Counted from the stretch's first letter, positions 12,027 to 22,980 are shown. The stretch: DNA of 64,000 nt from Batkoa obscura (GCA_030770535.1 JASVEC010000008.1:434001-498000), one strand, 5' to 3'. Translations and numbers: made by a program. The notes: a model not told the origin generated them from the sequence alone.

Positions 12027-13460
12027 TTATTTTTTTTGTATCTTTGTTTCATACTTTTTAAAAATTATATTTATTTGCCCATTATTGACAGTTGAGTTAT
12101 TAAATCTATTATTTTCACAAACAAAAATCTCAAATTTTAAAATTAATTGATCAATATCTATTTTACCTAATGCTTCAAGATTATTTTTCCACTGTGAAAG
12201 ATTTCCAAAATGCCCGTCAACTATACTTTTTCCATGATGCTCAGCAAAAAAACTAAGATCAATATTTAAACTACTATTTATTTTATAAATTCCTTCAAAT
12301 ACATAATGTAAAAACTCTTGAGATTTAAAATGATATCCTGTATCTGCCCATATATTAATTTTTGTAGACTTTTTAAATAAAAGCTCTTTAGATATTAAAT
12401 CAATTAAACAATCTCCTGCATATGCTGAATCATGATTTAATATTTCAGATAAATAACCAAAATAAACTTTGTCTATTGTTTTATCGTTTTTTAAATACAA
12501 AACGCCAAACCCTAATATTGATATAGCTTGTTTGTTATAATGATCTAAGTTTATTGGATCTAGTCTTGTTCCTATTTCCATATTTTGTTTAAAGTCTAAA
12601 ATTATTATACAACTTCTATTATTTAATTTTTCAATACTTTCATTAAGTATGTTTTTTTGAGTATCAACACAAAATTCATGTAATTTATATAACCTTTTTT
12701 CTTTATTAAAAGATTCCTCTATCTCTGCTTTATTTTCTGTCGCTGTATTTATTTTATTTTCAAACAACTTTTTCCTAACTGTATACTGGGCACATATATT
12801 ACATAAATCTGTTTTTCTTGCTGGATTTTTAAAATTATTTGGTATATATTTGAAAAATGTTGACCTAGCTACTGCTTTATTTTTTAAATCATTAAAATAC
12901 TTACTGTATATCATTCTTCTACTTTTATTTAATATATATATATTCTCTGACGAATATTTATCATTATTTTTTTTACTAAATCTTGATGAAATAGTTGAAT
13001 TATCAAGTAAATATTGTATAATAATCTCGATTTGCTCATCTTTAATTTTTTTTGTATTTTTGATAGTAGGTCGTAACGTTGGTATTTTATTATTATTAGT
13101 TATTTTTGAATAATCATATTGATTTTTACTTATATTAAATCCAAAGCTTTTACATTCATCAAAAGAATATACTGAAGCTATAGTCGATAATAATGCTACT
13201 TGTTGGTTTTTATTTCCTGTTTCCCTTAAAGCACTAATTTTATACATTGCTTGGTTAAGTTTGTTATTATTAATAGTAAAATTTAATAATTTTTCTTTTC
13301 TTTTTTTTGTTTTATTATAAATTTCCATAAACTCTGGGTTATTGTGGATAGTTGTTAAAATTGATGTAAATGAATTACAATGTTTATACAATGTGCTTCT
13401 CCCTACCGTATTAAAGTTTTTAGAAATTCCATTTCGAAGTTTAGTTATAAAAGCTTGCAT
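12027..13460 (-). CDS. DDE-type transposase, 477 residues, intact frame
   Basis: A single uninterrupted frame rich in Asn, Lys and Ile. The N-terminal half is helical and basic, with a probable DNA-binding part (FITKLRNGISKNFNTVGRST). A knuckle CNICAQ follows KNPARKTDL. The C-terminal half has the acidic residues expected of an RNase-H-like catalytic core: IILDFKQNMEIG, then NIWADTGYHFKSQEFLHY, then FFAEHHGKSIVDGHFG. The HHGKS..DGHFG block recurs in eukaryotic transposase-like proteins whose superfamily I cannot name with confidence. No introns and lower GC than nearby host genes. The intact frame suggests recent activity; the TA-type ends would be compatible with a TA-targeting transposase, but this is inference. 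Confidence 0.75.
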   Translation of the reverse strand: MQAFITKLRNGISKNFNTVGRSTLYKHCNSFTSILTTIHNNPEFMEIYNKTKKRKEKLLNFTINNNKLNQAMYKISALRETGNKNQQVALLSTIASVYSFDECKSFGFNISKNQYDYSKITNNNKIPTLRPTIKNTKKIKDEQIEIIIQYLLDNSTISSRFSKKNNDKYSSENIYILNKSRRMIYSKYFNDLKNKAVARSTFFKYIPNNFKNPARKTDLCNICAQYTVRKKLFENKINTATENKAEIEESFNKEKRLYKLHEFCVDTQKNILNESIEKLNNRSCIIILDFKQNMEIGTRLDPINLDHYNKQAISILGFGVLYLKNDKTIDKVYFGYLSEILNHDSAYAGDCLIDLISKELLFKKSTKINIWADTGYHFKSQEFLHYVFEGIYKINSSLNIDLSFFAEHHGKSIVDGHFGNLSQWKNNLEALGKIDIDQLILKFEIFVCENNRFNNSTVNNGQINIIFKKYETKIQKK

Positions 13461-13551
13461 TTTATTTTTATTTTAATAAAAAATAAAGTCAAATAATTAT
13501 ATAATTATATATTATATAGTTATTGAATATTTAATAAAAAATATAAAACAC

Positions 13552-13906
13552 TGTGAAATATCGTTTCATCAGCTCTGTGATTGATTATCGCATAATAATC
13601 ACTTAACTTGTTTACAAAACTAGTTGAGTATAAAATAGTTTTTTCAACATAATAGCTCGAGGCTTTTTAATTGAATTGTTCCCTAATGCTGTACTTTAAT
13701 AAACCCAGTAAATCTTATAGTATTTTACGTAGATCTTACAGTAGTATCTTCTATTCTATTTATTTTATATAGTTCGTAGCTTATTGCGTATTACTCCTAT
13801 TGATTTAAGTCTATCTTAGCTACATAAACTAAGGCCTTTTGACTTACTGCCAGTTAACTAAGCTAGAACTGCCTCTAACTCCAATTACTGAGTACTAACT
13901 TTCACA
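13552..13906. mobile_element. Solo LTR of an LTR retrotransposon
   Basis: A 355 bp unit starting TGTGAAA and ending TTTCACA, the TG...CA short inverted repeat of LTRs. Flanks AACAC and AACAT give a near-perfect 5 bp target duplication. The same unit recurs in opposite orientation at 34273-34765. No internal retrotransposon region is attached, so it is a fossil left by LTR-LTR recombination. It sits inside the 5' flank of the DNA transposon. Family cannot be assigned from an LTR alone. Confidence 0.75.
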
Positions 13907-14090
13907 AACATATAATCAAAAAAATAAAATAAAATAAAATAAATAAAATAAGTCTTTAAGTTAAATTTTTATATTTAGTTTTAAGCTTTTTAAATTTAGC
14001 TGATCATACATTAAAGACTTACAAAATTAAAAACTTAAAATTTGGATTAATTTCTAGTTAAATTCTGAAACCAATTCGGACACTCCCATA

Positions 14091-14193
14091 TAGGGATGTT
14101 TTTTTTGGTTTCATCACTTTTTCCATTTTTTAAGTGCTATTTGAGTGAAAAAATTGTTAGTAAAATTGTTAAATAAAAAAACACATCCCCATA
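14091..14193 (-). mobile_element. Short TIR element (MITE), copy 1
   Basis: About 103 bp; outer ends GGGATGTTTTTTTTGGTTTC and ACACATCCCCATA. It abuts the end of the DNA transposon directly. I define the strand as plus when the TTTAAGAATTTTACTAACAA arm comes first; this copy is reversed. Confidence 0.85.
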
Positions 14194-15209
14194 TATTAAA
14201 GTTATGAAATATAAAATTATGTTTTTAATCGTTTTAAGAAAATAGGAAAGGGAGAATATTTAATAAATAAGGTTTAGTTTTTAAATGCAAATTTATCTTA
14301 AAGTAACTGTTCAAAAGCAACTATCTTAATAACTGTAAAAATAGTTTTGCAGTATAAAAAAGATAATAAAAATCATATAAATGTTCTAAACAATATAAGT
14401 AGCATTAAAAACTTTTTATTATAATAATTACATAATAAAACATTAACTAAGTTACTTTCACGTTACTATCAATCTGGAATTATTACAACTTTGATCGAGT
14501 TAATATATTAATTTGTGTCAATTAGTAAAATATTGGTTGAATTTGGTATTTCATTTTTCATTCACCTGATATAAAGTATGAATACAAGCTAATAAATTTA
14601 AAGTTCCAATACTCCTTTCCATTTCAAAAATAGTGGATTCGAAGTTTAAAGTTATCCCATTTTTTTAAATCAATTGAATTTGATACAAATTATTAGCAAA
14701 TAGATGTGGGGCTTGTAACTTTGCACCTTTAAATTAGTTTATCATTGTAATGTAAAAGTTTTGTGAATAATATAAAGATGATTCTGTATTAAATTATAAT
14801 AATGTTAATAAATTAAACTATAATTCTAATTATAAAAATCTCCTTTTATTTAATAAAATTTAAAAATAGATATTAATATTAGGAAATCAATATGGTATTA
14901 TGCACCATTGCAATAAAAAGAAAATAAATTTATTTTTAGCTGTTATTATACAGGATCACATTTAATAAACCCAATTTCCTACTGACAACCTAAAACCAAA
15001 TCGATTGGTCTATCCAGAATCGAAAATTACTTAATATAGAAAAAACAAAATAAAAATTCAAATATTAGTGATTACCAGGATCAAATGATTTAACAACCTC
15101 TATTTGTTCCACAAATTCAAAAAGATATATAAATACTCTTAAATCCCAATCTTTAATTTTTTTTACGAAAACACAACTTACAGGCAGTGCCAATTTAAGC
15201 TAACTAAAA
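14194..15209. other. Intergenic, AT-rich
   Basis: No frame, RNA gene or repeat recognised apart from simple A/T runs. Confidence 0.45.
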
Positions 15210-15485
15210 ATGATTGAAATAATGGGATACAAATACAGAGCAAAGAAGCTATTCAAAGCTTATTACTTTGGAAAGCCAGTGTTTATTGAAAAAGTAGTAC
15301 CTGAAAGCATGCGTAGTAAAATTCATAATACGGATTTTGATTTAATGTTAAAAGATGAACAGAATTTTAATACCATCAAGTTAAGCTTAACCCCCTCGTT
15401 AAACTCAGACAAAAGAACAGGACATCGTAGATCAAGCTTTGTGGTCAATAATCAATCATTACAGGATTTGAAAGGTTGTAATTAA
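15210..15485 (+). CDS. Small hypothetical protein, 91 residues
   Basis: Frame with the start MIEIMGYKYRAKKLFKAYYF and good AAAATG context. The first half is basic and aromatic, the second polar. I do not recognise it. It lies alone between two copies of the short TIR element. It could be a real small gene, a leftover exon of a decayed gene, or chance; composition is more protein-like than other short frames nearby. Confidence 0.35.
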   Translation: MIEIMGYKYRAKKLFKAYYFGKPVFIEKVVPESMRSKIHNTDFDLMLKDEQNFNTIKLSLTPSLNSDKRTGHRRSSFVVNNQSLQDLKGCN

Positions 15486-15773
15486 GAGCTATAGTTTATT
15501 AAATTAATAGAATTATAAGAATTAATATTTAAATTAAAATATTGAGTACTATAGTTTAGATTAGGATTATAATGGAATTAATTAATTAATAAACTTAATA
15601 TTATAATAATATCTTCATTAAATCAATATATTATTTATTTTATCCAACTATTCCTTCCCCTCCTTAATATCGCCTCCTCCGTTATCTACCTTGTTTTATA
15701 CCTCATATAAATTAGAGATAATAGATTTCATATCTTGTAATTAAATCTTAATAAAAACATAATTGTTTAAATA

Positions 15774-15882
15774 TATGGGGATGTGTTTTTTTATTTAAGA
15801 ATTTTACTAACAATTTTTCCACTCAAATAGATAGCACTTAAGAAACGGAAAAAGTGATGAAACCAAAAAAAACATCCCCATA
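15774..15882 (+). mobile_element. Short TIR element (MITE), copy 2
   Basis: Ends TATGGGGATGTG and ACATCCCCATA, full length, with a 4-base duplication (ATAG) in the middle relative to other copies. Confidence 0.88.
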
Positions 15883-16296
15883 TTATTTTAAATTTTGACT
15901 ATTTTAGTTAGCTTTCTTTAAAGCTATTAAATCATATTAAATAAGTGGCGGATAACAGAAATAAATGGTAATATTAATCGAAGAATAAATATTAATATCA
16001 GAATAAAGTTTATTAAGTGATATTTTAATTTTGATTTATAAAAAGCGGAGACAATGCTGTAGTTTAATTTAGACTATTCTTCAATCAAATGTTTGTAAAT
16101 TAGTGACTGTACTTTCTAATATTATACTTTATATTAGTAATTTATTTAATTTACTTTATCATAATTGTATTCTTTGGTTATTGCGGTAACATCATTTCAA
16201 ATAAACTCAAACAAAAAAACATACATGTAAGCAACATAAGTTAACAAAACATCATAAGGCATGCTATAGTAATGACTTATATTTGATAAATAACAA

Positions 16297-16399
16297 ATGG
16301 GGATGTATTTTTTTGTTTAAGAATTTTACTAACAATTTTTCCGCTCAAATAGCGCTTAAAAAATGGAAAAAATAATGAAACCAAAAAAAACATCCTCAG
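16297..16399 (+). mobile_element. Short TIR element (MITE), copy 3
   Basis: Left end ATGGGGATGTATTTTTTTG, right end AACATCCTCA; core CGCTCAAATAGCGCTTAAAA intact. It lies about 65 bases past the 3' end of the first DUF4436 gene. Confidence 0.85.
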
Positions 16400-16464
16400 A
16401 TGAGCGAAACAAGCTACAAAGGACATGGATGGGAATAAAAACCAAAGGCATAGCTAACTAGATA

Positions 16465-17714
16465 TTAAATTTTACCCCTAAAACTAAGATTGGAATCTAT
16501 ACTAGAGATACCATCAAACTGAGATTCTTTTCTTATATTGGGTAAATAAATATTATCCTCTTGAGAAGAAGTAAAGTGTTGATCATCAAGTTTATTGAAC
16601 GTACTTTTATTTCCTAGATGGTTACTATCATTGTGAAGATTGATAGATTCTGGTGATGCTTCTTTAACTTGATTTTTATGCTTATTATCGCTTAAATTCA
16701 TAGCCCATTTAAATAACAATGTTATTGCTGCTATTGATATCAATACTAAACACCTATTAATTAGCGTCAATATCTAATTTTCTATAAAAACAATACATTG
16801 ACTTACCAAAAGAATCCCAGGATATCACTTATACAACCCATAGCAGGCACCCCAGGTTGAGAATTTCTTAACGCAGGCAAAGCAAACAACATAGCAACAC
16901 TTGTACCTAAAATTGGAGGAGGAATTTCTCTGTTATTAAACACAGCATCAATAGCAATATTGATCATAGCAATAGCTAAGCACCACATTAAAACTACCAT
17001 AAAAGAACAAACCAACAAAGTGGTGGGAGGCCGTACAGCTCTTACAGCAACAATTTTTGATTCATCCAAAGTAGTATAGGTAGAAAAATAGCCGTTTCTT
17101 TTTTCATCTTTTGATAAGTCATAAAAACGAACACGAAATAATTGTGAGGTGCCGTAAAAGGTGACACTTGTAGGGATTGAAACTGGGTCCTCAGATTTTG
17201 AGATGGATTTATTTTTGGTTGTTATTTCCAATGGAAAATAAGCAATAAATTCTTCTAATGGATAGTCCCTTAAGTTACCAAAGGTAAAAGGTACCGTTAA
17301 TTGGAAAGGTTCAATGTAGTTTCCCCTTGGTATATATCTACGCTTGAATCGGAAGTTGATATCAATATCATACTTGATTGTTTTATTTTCATAACTTAGG
17401 TCTCCTATTGGATCAAGCTGTAAAAATAAATCTGCTTTTTTATTTAAAGGATCTACATTCATTGAATCTACTTGTATGTTTAAACTACCTCCGATTAATT
17501 CACTTTGTGTTTGTATTTGCTTATATGATCCTCCATTTAAGCCCTCATTTGAATAAGCTACAAAGATTGGTAATACTATTACACACCATAATATAGCTCC
17601 AATAAAAAATTTAAATAGCCGTCTTCTTATCTTGTGTAGAAATATCCAATTATAACACCTAGTTAAGGTCTTATTTTTCAACATCCTTTTAAAATGAAAG
17701 TGATTTGTGGTCAA
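16465..17714 (-). CDS. DUF4436 family membrane protein, copy A
   Basis: Two exons: 17714-16807 and 16753-16465, with a 53 bp intron that must be removed because the frame otherwise stops right after GFFW. An N-terminal membrane helix (FFIGAILWCVIVLPIFVAY) is followed by an extracytoplasmic-type domain with RYDIDINFRFKRR-like and PFQLTVPFTFGNLRDYPLEE motifs characteristic of fungal DUF4436, then a hydrophobic helix (LLVCSFMVVLMWCLAIAMIN), the conserved NNREIPPPILGTSVAMLFAL and PALRNSQPGVPAMGC, and a last helix encoded across the intron (LVLISIAAITLLFKW). Polar Ser/Asn-rich tail. Function unknown. It is head to head with a paralog starting at 18806. Confidence 0.86.
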
Positions 17715-18805
17715 AATTATAATAAAGATGAATAAAAAGTAATTTACTATCTAGCTCCCTCTTTGTTTTAAACTTCAGTTATATGATGTTTTACATTTGT
17801 CAGTTCATCAGTTTGAGCTTTTATTTTTTGTTGATTCTTCTGCTAACTCTGTTACCTAATAACTTTATAAATTGTGATAAATTATTGGCTAAAGTAAAAG
17901 TGAAGTTGTCTTTTTTGTTTAAGGAATATATTAGCGTTTTTTCCTCTTAATAGCAATTAAAAAGGGAAAAAGTGATGAAACCAAAAAACACCCTCAAGTT
18001 TATTTTTATGGAGCGATATATTAATTTAAGCGTAGCACTAAAATGAAGTAAAATTTGCCATAATAATCAAATTAATGAATTTAAAAAAGAATACAGAAAT
18101 AAACCCGACATAACTATTTTCCAGGCATTTTTATTATTTATAGCTTTAAAACTTTAAGTGTATGTAAAATTTACAATAAAAGATTTATATTTACATTTAT
18201 TGTTATATTTGAGTCAAGATTAAGGTCAAATGTTAACTCAAAGCCTTATTAGTGTTTTTTTTCTTCTATCTTTCCTGCATTATTTTTATCTAATGGCTTA
18301 AATATGAATTAATAGAAAGTGTATAATTCAATATCAACCCTATGGTTTTTCCAAACTTTGTTTTAAAGTATTAAATTAGCCGCTATCCCCTCTCATTTAT
18401 ACTACTTTTAATCTGAGATGTTTGCTATTTTACTTAATTAATGTACTTTTTTATACTAATAAAAGCCAATAAATACATTATGAAGTTAAAAGGAACTTTA
18501 CAATACAATAAAACCGAAGCTAACACTAAAAAGTAATGAAGTGATATATTAAAATCGTTAGTTATTTTTGACTATTCTTTTAAACGTACTCATACCTTTG
18601 GTGTAAAGGGTGGCTTTCAAAAAAAGAAATTTCTAAAACCTAGAGAATACTGTATCATACTTTCAAAATTTGTCCGCAATTTTAAAATATTTAAAGAATG
18701 TTAAATGATATAGTAATGGGTTTAAATGCATCAATAATATAAATAAATATTGTTATTAAGCCAAAATATAAACAAACTCAACTGGACTTGACAAAATAAA
18801 AAACA
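17715..18805. promoter_or_regulatory. Shared upstream region of the divergent DUF4436 pair
   Basis: About 1.1 kb between divergent starts. It holds a decayed short TIR element near 17905-17996 and AT-rich DNA; no obvious operator. The two proximal promoters are not visibly alike, in contrast to the 3' parts of the genes. Confidence 0.45.
17905..17996 (+). mobile_element. Short TIR element (MITE), decayed copy 4
   Basis: Recognised by TTTTTTGTTTAAG..., ...GGGAAAAAGTGATGAAACC and a CACCCTCA end. The left terminal repeat is largely lost. Confidence 0.7.
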
Positions 18806-19995
18806 ATGCCAACAAAAGCAAACGTAGCGAGGTTACATAGCTGGATATTTTCCAGCAACCTTAGAAGAAGAGTCTTTAAAATATTTATAGGAATGGTATT
18901 ATTTTGTATTATAGTGATACCAATCTTTATAGGATATGTCAATGAAGGAGATAAATCCAGGGTCCTCAATAATATTAAAAACTATACAGACTTAAATACA
19001 GAGGATTATATTGATTTGCAGATTGACTTGGTTACTGCAGATCCAGTTAATAAAAAAGTAGACTTATTTGTACAGTTAGACCCTATAGGAGGATATAGTT
19101 TTAAAAACAAGACGTCAAGGTATGATATTGATATCAATTTTCGATTCATACGTAAGTCTATTTTAAAGGGTGAGTTTATAGAACCTTTTCGGCTAAGTTT
19201 ACCCTTTACGGAGGGAAGTTTAAGGGATTATCCCTTTGAATTATTTTTGGTTTATTTTCCAATTGAAATCATTATCAGAAACTCAAGCTTAAGCTCGAAT
19301 GAAGTAGATTTATTAGCTGCTAACACCAATATTAATTTCTATGGTACTTCTCAGCTATTTCGTGTACGCTATGAAGAGATATCTAACCAAGATAAAAATA
19401 ATGCCTTCTATTCTTCAGTGACTATCTTACCAAATTCAAAATTAATTATGATAAAATTATTACGTCCTCCTACTACGCTATTAGTTTGTACCTTTATGGT
19501 AGTTTTAATGTGGTGCTTAGCTATTGCTATAATCAATATTGCTATTGATGCTGTGTTTAATAACAGAGAAATTCCTCCTCCAATTTTAGGTACAAGTGTT
19601 GCTATGTTGTTTGCTTTGCCTGCGTTAAGAAATTCTCAACCTGGGGTGCCTGCTATGGGTTGTATAAGTGATATCCTGGGATTCTTTTGGTAAGTCAATG
19701 TATTGTTTTTATAGAAAATTAGATATTGACGCTAATTAATAGGAGTTTGGTTTTAATATCAATAGCAGCAGTAGCATTATTATTTAAATGGCTTCTTAAT
19801 AGAGACAAGGAAATAGTTGGTAAAATATCAGGTTTAACTAATTTAAATAATAATCAAACCAAAAAACAAAGTAATTTTAGTTCTATCAATCTATCAGATG
19901 AAATGCAACTTACGTACAATAGTAAGGTACAGGCTTCATCGAGCGAGTATGAGTTAAGTTCTAAAGTTCAAACAAATAGGGGCTTAACCCAATAA
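18806..19995 (+). CDS. DUF4436 family membrane protein, copy B
   Basis: Paralog of the divergent neighbour. Exons 18806-19689 and 19743-19995, same intron position and identical intron sequence. An N-terminal helix (FIGMVLFCIIVIPIFIGY) is followed by the same domain (SRYDIDINFRFIRK, PFRLSLPFTEGSLRDYP, FYGTSQLFRVRYEE) and the C-terminal membrane block, which is almost identical to copy A even in DNA. The N-terminal two thirds have diverged substantially, so the pair is old and the similarity of the 3' part is secondary. Tail after the last helix is unlike copy A. Function unknown. Confidence 0.86.
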
Positions 19996-20107
19996 ATCAA
20001 ATTAGTATTTACAATAACAAATAAATTATTTTTAAAACTTTAAAATTTATTATTTTAATTATTTTACTATTCTATAGCTTAAAAACCGTACTGTTCGCTA
20101 TCGCTCA

Positions 20108-20787
20108 TTACTTATTTTTTTTCCACAAAGTCCATAGCCCTGAAGCAATTGGATTATTCTCTAGCTTTCCTTTTTCAATGAAGAAAGTTTTAGCTCCTCC
20201 AAAAACAATCTTACCATCCTTTTCCGCAAGGATAGTTCTTTTAGCTTTAAGATTAGCTGGTGATAACCAATGGTTAAATACTTCACAATCTCCTAATTGA
20301 ACTAAAGTACTGACTTCTTGTCCGTAAAGCCCCATTGTATTTAACTTCATCACCGATTCTTTTGTTATACTCCTTTGATTTTTACTCCCTGATTGGCGTA
20401 GTTGTGCTAAATTCACATAGCTCTTGGTTTGGGAGTAGGTATAGTAACTCGGTAATATACCGCAAATAGCGACTAAAAGTAATAACATTAGATCAAAAAA
20501 AGAGCTTTATTACATTTAAAATAAGTACCGAAAGCTGAACCTAAGACGGGGGCTTTACCATAAAAATAAATAGAAGGTGCGGCAAACAGAGCTACTAAAA
20601 ACAATGAGTTTCCAATATATTTAAACCCTTTCATGGTGTTATTTATTGGGCCTTCATAAATTGTTTCGTAGAAGTACTTTGATTTTGGTTTTTTTAGATC
20701 AAATTTTGTTTCTTTTTGTGAACTTGGTGCATCTTGTTGTGATTGTAATGTACTCTTTGTTGTGTAAAAATTGTGGGTTGGGACCAT
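20108..20787 (-). CDS. TMEM70-like mitochondrial membrane protein
   Basis: Two exons joined over a short intron near 20473-20515. Exon 1 has an N-terminal polar leader, then YFYETIYEGPINNTMKGFK, the Y.GP....R/K-K pattern that opens the TMEM70 domain, and a membrane helix SLFLVALFAAPSIYF. Exon 2 opens with a second helix (AICGILPSYYTY) and continues with NTMGLYGQEVSTLVQLGDC and an aromatic, basic C-terminus. In animals TMEM70 helps assemble ATP synthase and complex I in the inner mitochondrial membrane. The match rests on pattern and topology; a more distant relative is possible. The mitochondrial leader is not obvious, so a further upstream start may exist. Confidence 0.55.
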
Positions 20788-21047
20788 AAATAGGGCCCTA
20801 TTGTTTTATAAAAATACGTTAAATTGTTGTCTTATCTGTATTATGGTGATTTTAATACCTTTTATAAGCCAATAAAGGACTTATTCTATTTATTTTTAAT
20901 CTCAACATTTTTAAAAAGGATAATAGTTTTGTTTAATACTCAATAAAATAAATACCATTATTTAATACTGAATCATTCTCAATTTTATTGGCTATTCAAA
21001 ACTTCAAAAAACAAAAACAAAAAGTGAAAATTATCTCTCTTTCTATA

Positions 21048-22697
21048 ATGCTGAAATCGTTTATCAATAATGTAACACTAAAGTTCAATTTATAATAACA
21101 ACATTAAACCTTCATTAGATATATAATGAGTTAAATCTTATTAAATTGACATTTGATGTTGTAACTGGAAAGATAGATGGTATAAAAGAATCTGAAGTTC
21201 AAGATAAGCAAGGGATTAAAGAAGGGAGCAGTCAAGAAATAAAAAGAGAAGACAAGGAAGAAGCTAAAAAGGGAATTAAAGAAGAAATTACAGATGATTA
21301 TATAGAAATTAGTGAACCCTCAACTTCGAAACAAGGAAGGAGCATAAATCCAGTCAAGGAGCAAGAAGCAAAAGATAATTTAATTATAAAACAAGAGACA
21401 CCAGAAAGCTCGATTAAACAACAACAAGAAGAAAAACCGGTAGGTGTCAAATGGTCCGAGATTAACGGAGAGAATGCGATAGATGATTTACTTCGCGAGA
21501 TTGAGAGGAAGCTTTTAACCAAAAAAGCTGACACTGACCCTACAACAAGCAGGATGCCTAGTAGTTTAAACTTCAAGTCAAATATGTTTGGAACTTCAAT
21601 TCAACTTGCTACGAGCATACCTGAGACTATAACGAAGGTACCGAAAGATTCAACAATGGAAAAAAATATCAATGAGATCATTAGTAAATGTGAAGAAATT
21701 GTAAAAAATACTGGTTTTTATTATCTTACAAGTGGCACTGGGCTTGATACATCAGAAGGATTAGATAAAACATTGCTTCCAAGATCATTGGATGATGAAG
21801 TCATTAAAGGGATTGAACTTTTGGAGCTTTATTCAAAGCATGAAGTACTTCAAAAGCAAATTCAACAAGAGGTTAAAGAAGAAGCTATATTAAATTGTGG
21901 AAATCATTTGGCGCTTATTTCGAATGATATTATAGATTATTATACCAAAAAAGTTTTCCCTGCTGTTAGTGAGAGTGAAGATTGGAAGGAGTATATTGAT
22001 GTTGTGAGTAATAGAGTTAAGGAATTGTTTGATGTTATCCAAGAGTATCCAGAGGAAATGAGACGTTCAGTAAGTATTATTTAACTTATGATTTATTTTA
22101 CATATTAATATTTTAGATTGAAGAAGTATTAGAAATATTAATAGAAGCAAGTGAACTTAATCATATCGTTGGAGAATATTTGCTTTTTAGAATTTATTCT
22201 ATCTTGATTGTAATAAGATTATTATTACTATGCTATTTTATACTAACTTATTTTATTAGGAGACTATATTGACTTGTAAATCCAAAGATTCAGTTGATAC
22301 TCTTATTAGATTTTCAAATTGTGTTTATAAAATCAAACCTGGCTTTTCAGAATATATATTTATTGCTAAGTTAGTTAATGAAAATCCATATATTCTTTTT
22401 AAAGATCTGAATGATAGAAAGATGGTAAATCGATAATTAATAATATCACGTATTAGCATTAATATATTATTCATTATTTAGATCCATAGTATTGCCTTAA
22501 AAGATCATAATGCTCTATATCAACTCCAAAATCAAATTAAAGAAGTTGAAAGTATCGTAAACAAGAACGAAAGTACTAAACTTAAGATAAATTATTCAGC
22601 TAGTGAGGATAAAAGGAAGGAAGCTTATGAAAATTTACGTGTTTTTAATCTTAAGCAGCTTATTGACAGCTTAAATATCTATCAAATAAGTAACTGA
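21048..22697 (+). CDS. Unknown charged protein, five exons, about 480 residues
   Basis: Exons 21048-21071, 21119-22069, 22117-22209, 22260-22424 and 22482-22697 join in frame. The short first exon (MLKSFINN) supplies the ATG, since the long second exon has none near its start. The N-terminal third is highly charged, with repeated (I)K.E motifs (IKRE, IKEE, IKQE) of the sumoylation-consensus type. The rest is helical, with heptad-like stretches near the C-terminus (LYQLQNQIKEVESIVNK). I do not recognise the family. Just downstream lies a mutated partial copy of its last exon (22709-22789). Confidence 0.6.
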
Positions 22698-22708
22698 GCT
22701 ATTAATTA

Positions 22709-22789
22709 GTAAAGATGAAAGGAAGAAAGCTTGTAAAACGTGCATTTTTAATCGTAATCAATTGGTAGCCTAAATATCTATCAAATAAA
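22709..22789 (+). repeat. Partial tandem copy of the preceding gene's 3' end
   Basis: The segment from AAAGATGAAAGGAAG to AAATATCTATCAAATAA repeats the last 85 bases of the upstream coding sequence (22605-22690) with many substitutions and a short deletion. It is out of frame and not coding. Confidence 0.75.
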
Positions 22790-22962
22790 AAAGTACACAT
22801 TTTTATGCTTAAAATAGTTTATTTATTACTTTATATTAATTGACATATCATTTCATGTTTATTATTATTACTTCTTTTATATAATATTTGATTTTTAAAA
22901 AAGAATATAAAAATAACTTTTTATAGCGCATTTACTATTTAAGTAGAAAGAAACCGTAAAAA

Positions 22963-22980
22963 TTCTTGGAAATTCTTGAA
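22963..22980 (+). promoter_or_regulatory. Heat-shock-element-like site
   Basis: TTCTTGGAAATTCTTGAA fits the alternating TTCnnGAA array bound by Hsf1 with one mismatch. It lies about 90 bases before the start of the BAR-domain gene. Inferred from sequence only. Confidence 0.4.

Larger units (their letters stand above)
11340..14090 (-). mobile_element. DNA transposon with TATGGG-type end and transposase gene
   Basis: The right end at 14090 reads, from outside in, TATGGGAGTGTCCGAATTGG; the end of a sister fragment at 30770 reads TATGGGGATGTCTGAACTGG, so this is a shared terminal repeat. Between about 11375 and 12420 the sequence is matched by a decayed copy at 34.1-35.5 kb, which marks the 3' non-coding part of the element. 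The left terminal repeat was not found: similarity to the sister copies fades near 11340 and the end may be lost or diverged. A 355 bp solo LTR interrupts the 5' flank of the transposase gene. Boundaries on the left are approximate. Confidence 0.68.
15486..16464. other. Intergenic with two MITE copies
   Basis: Contains a pyrimidine-rich patch near 15645-15695 and the two short TIR elements listed separately. No gene seen. Confidence 0.45.

Noticed and set aside
12850-13113. Hydrophobic 87-residue frame on the plus strand
   Set aside because: It is antisense to the transposase gene.
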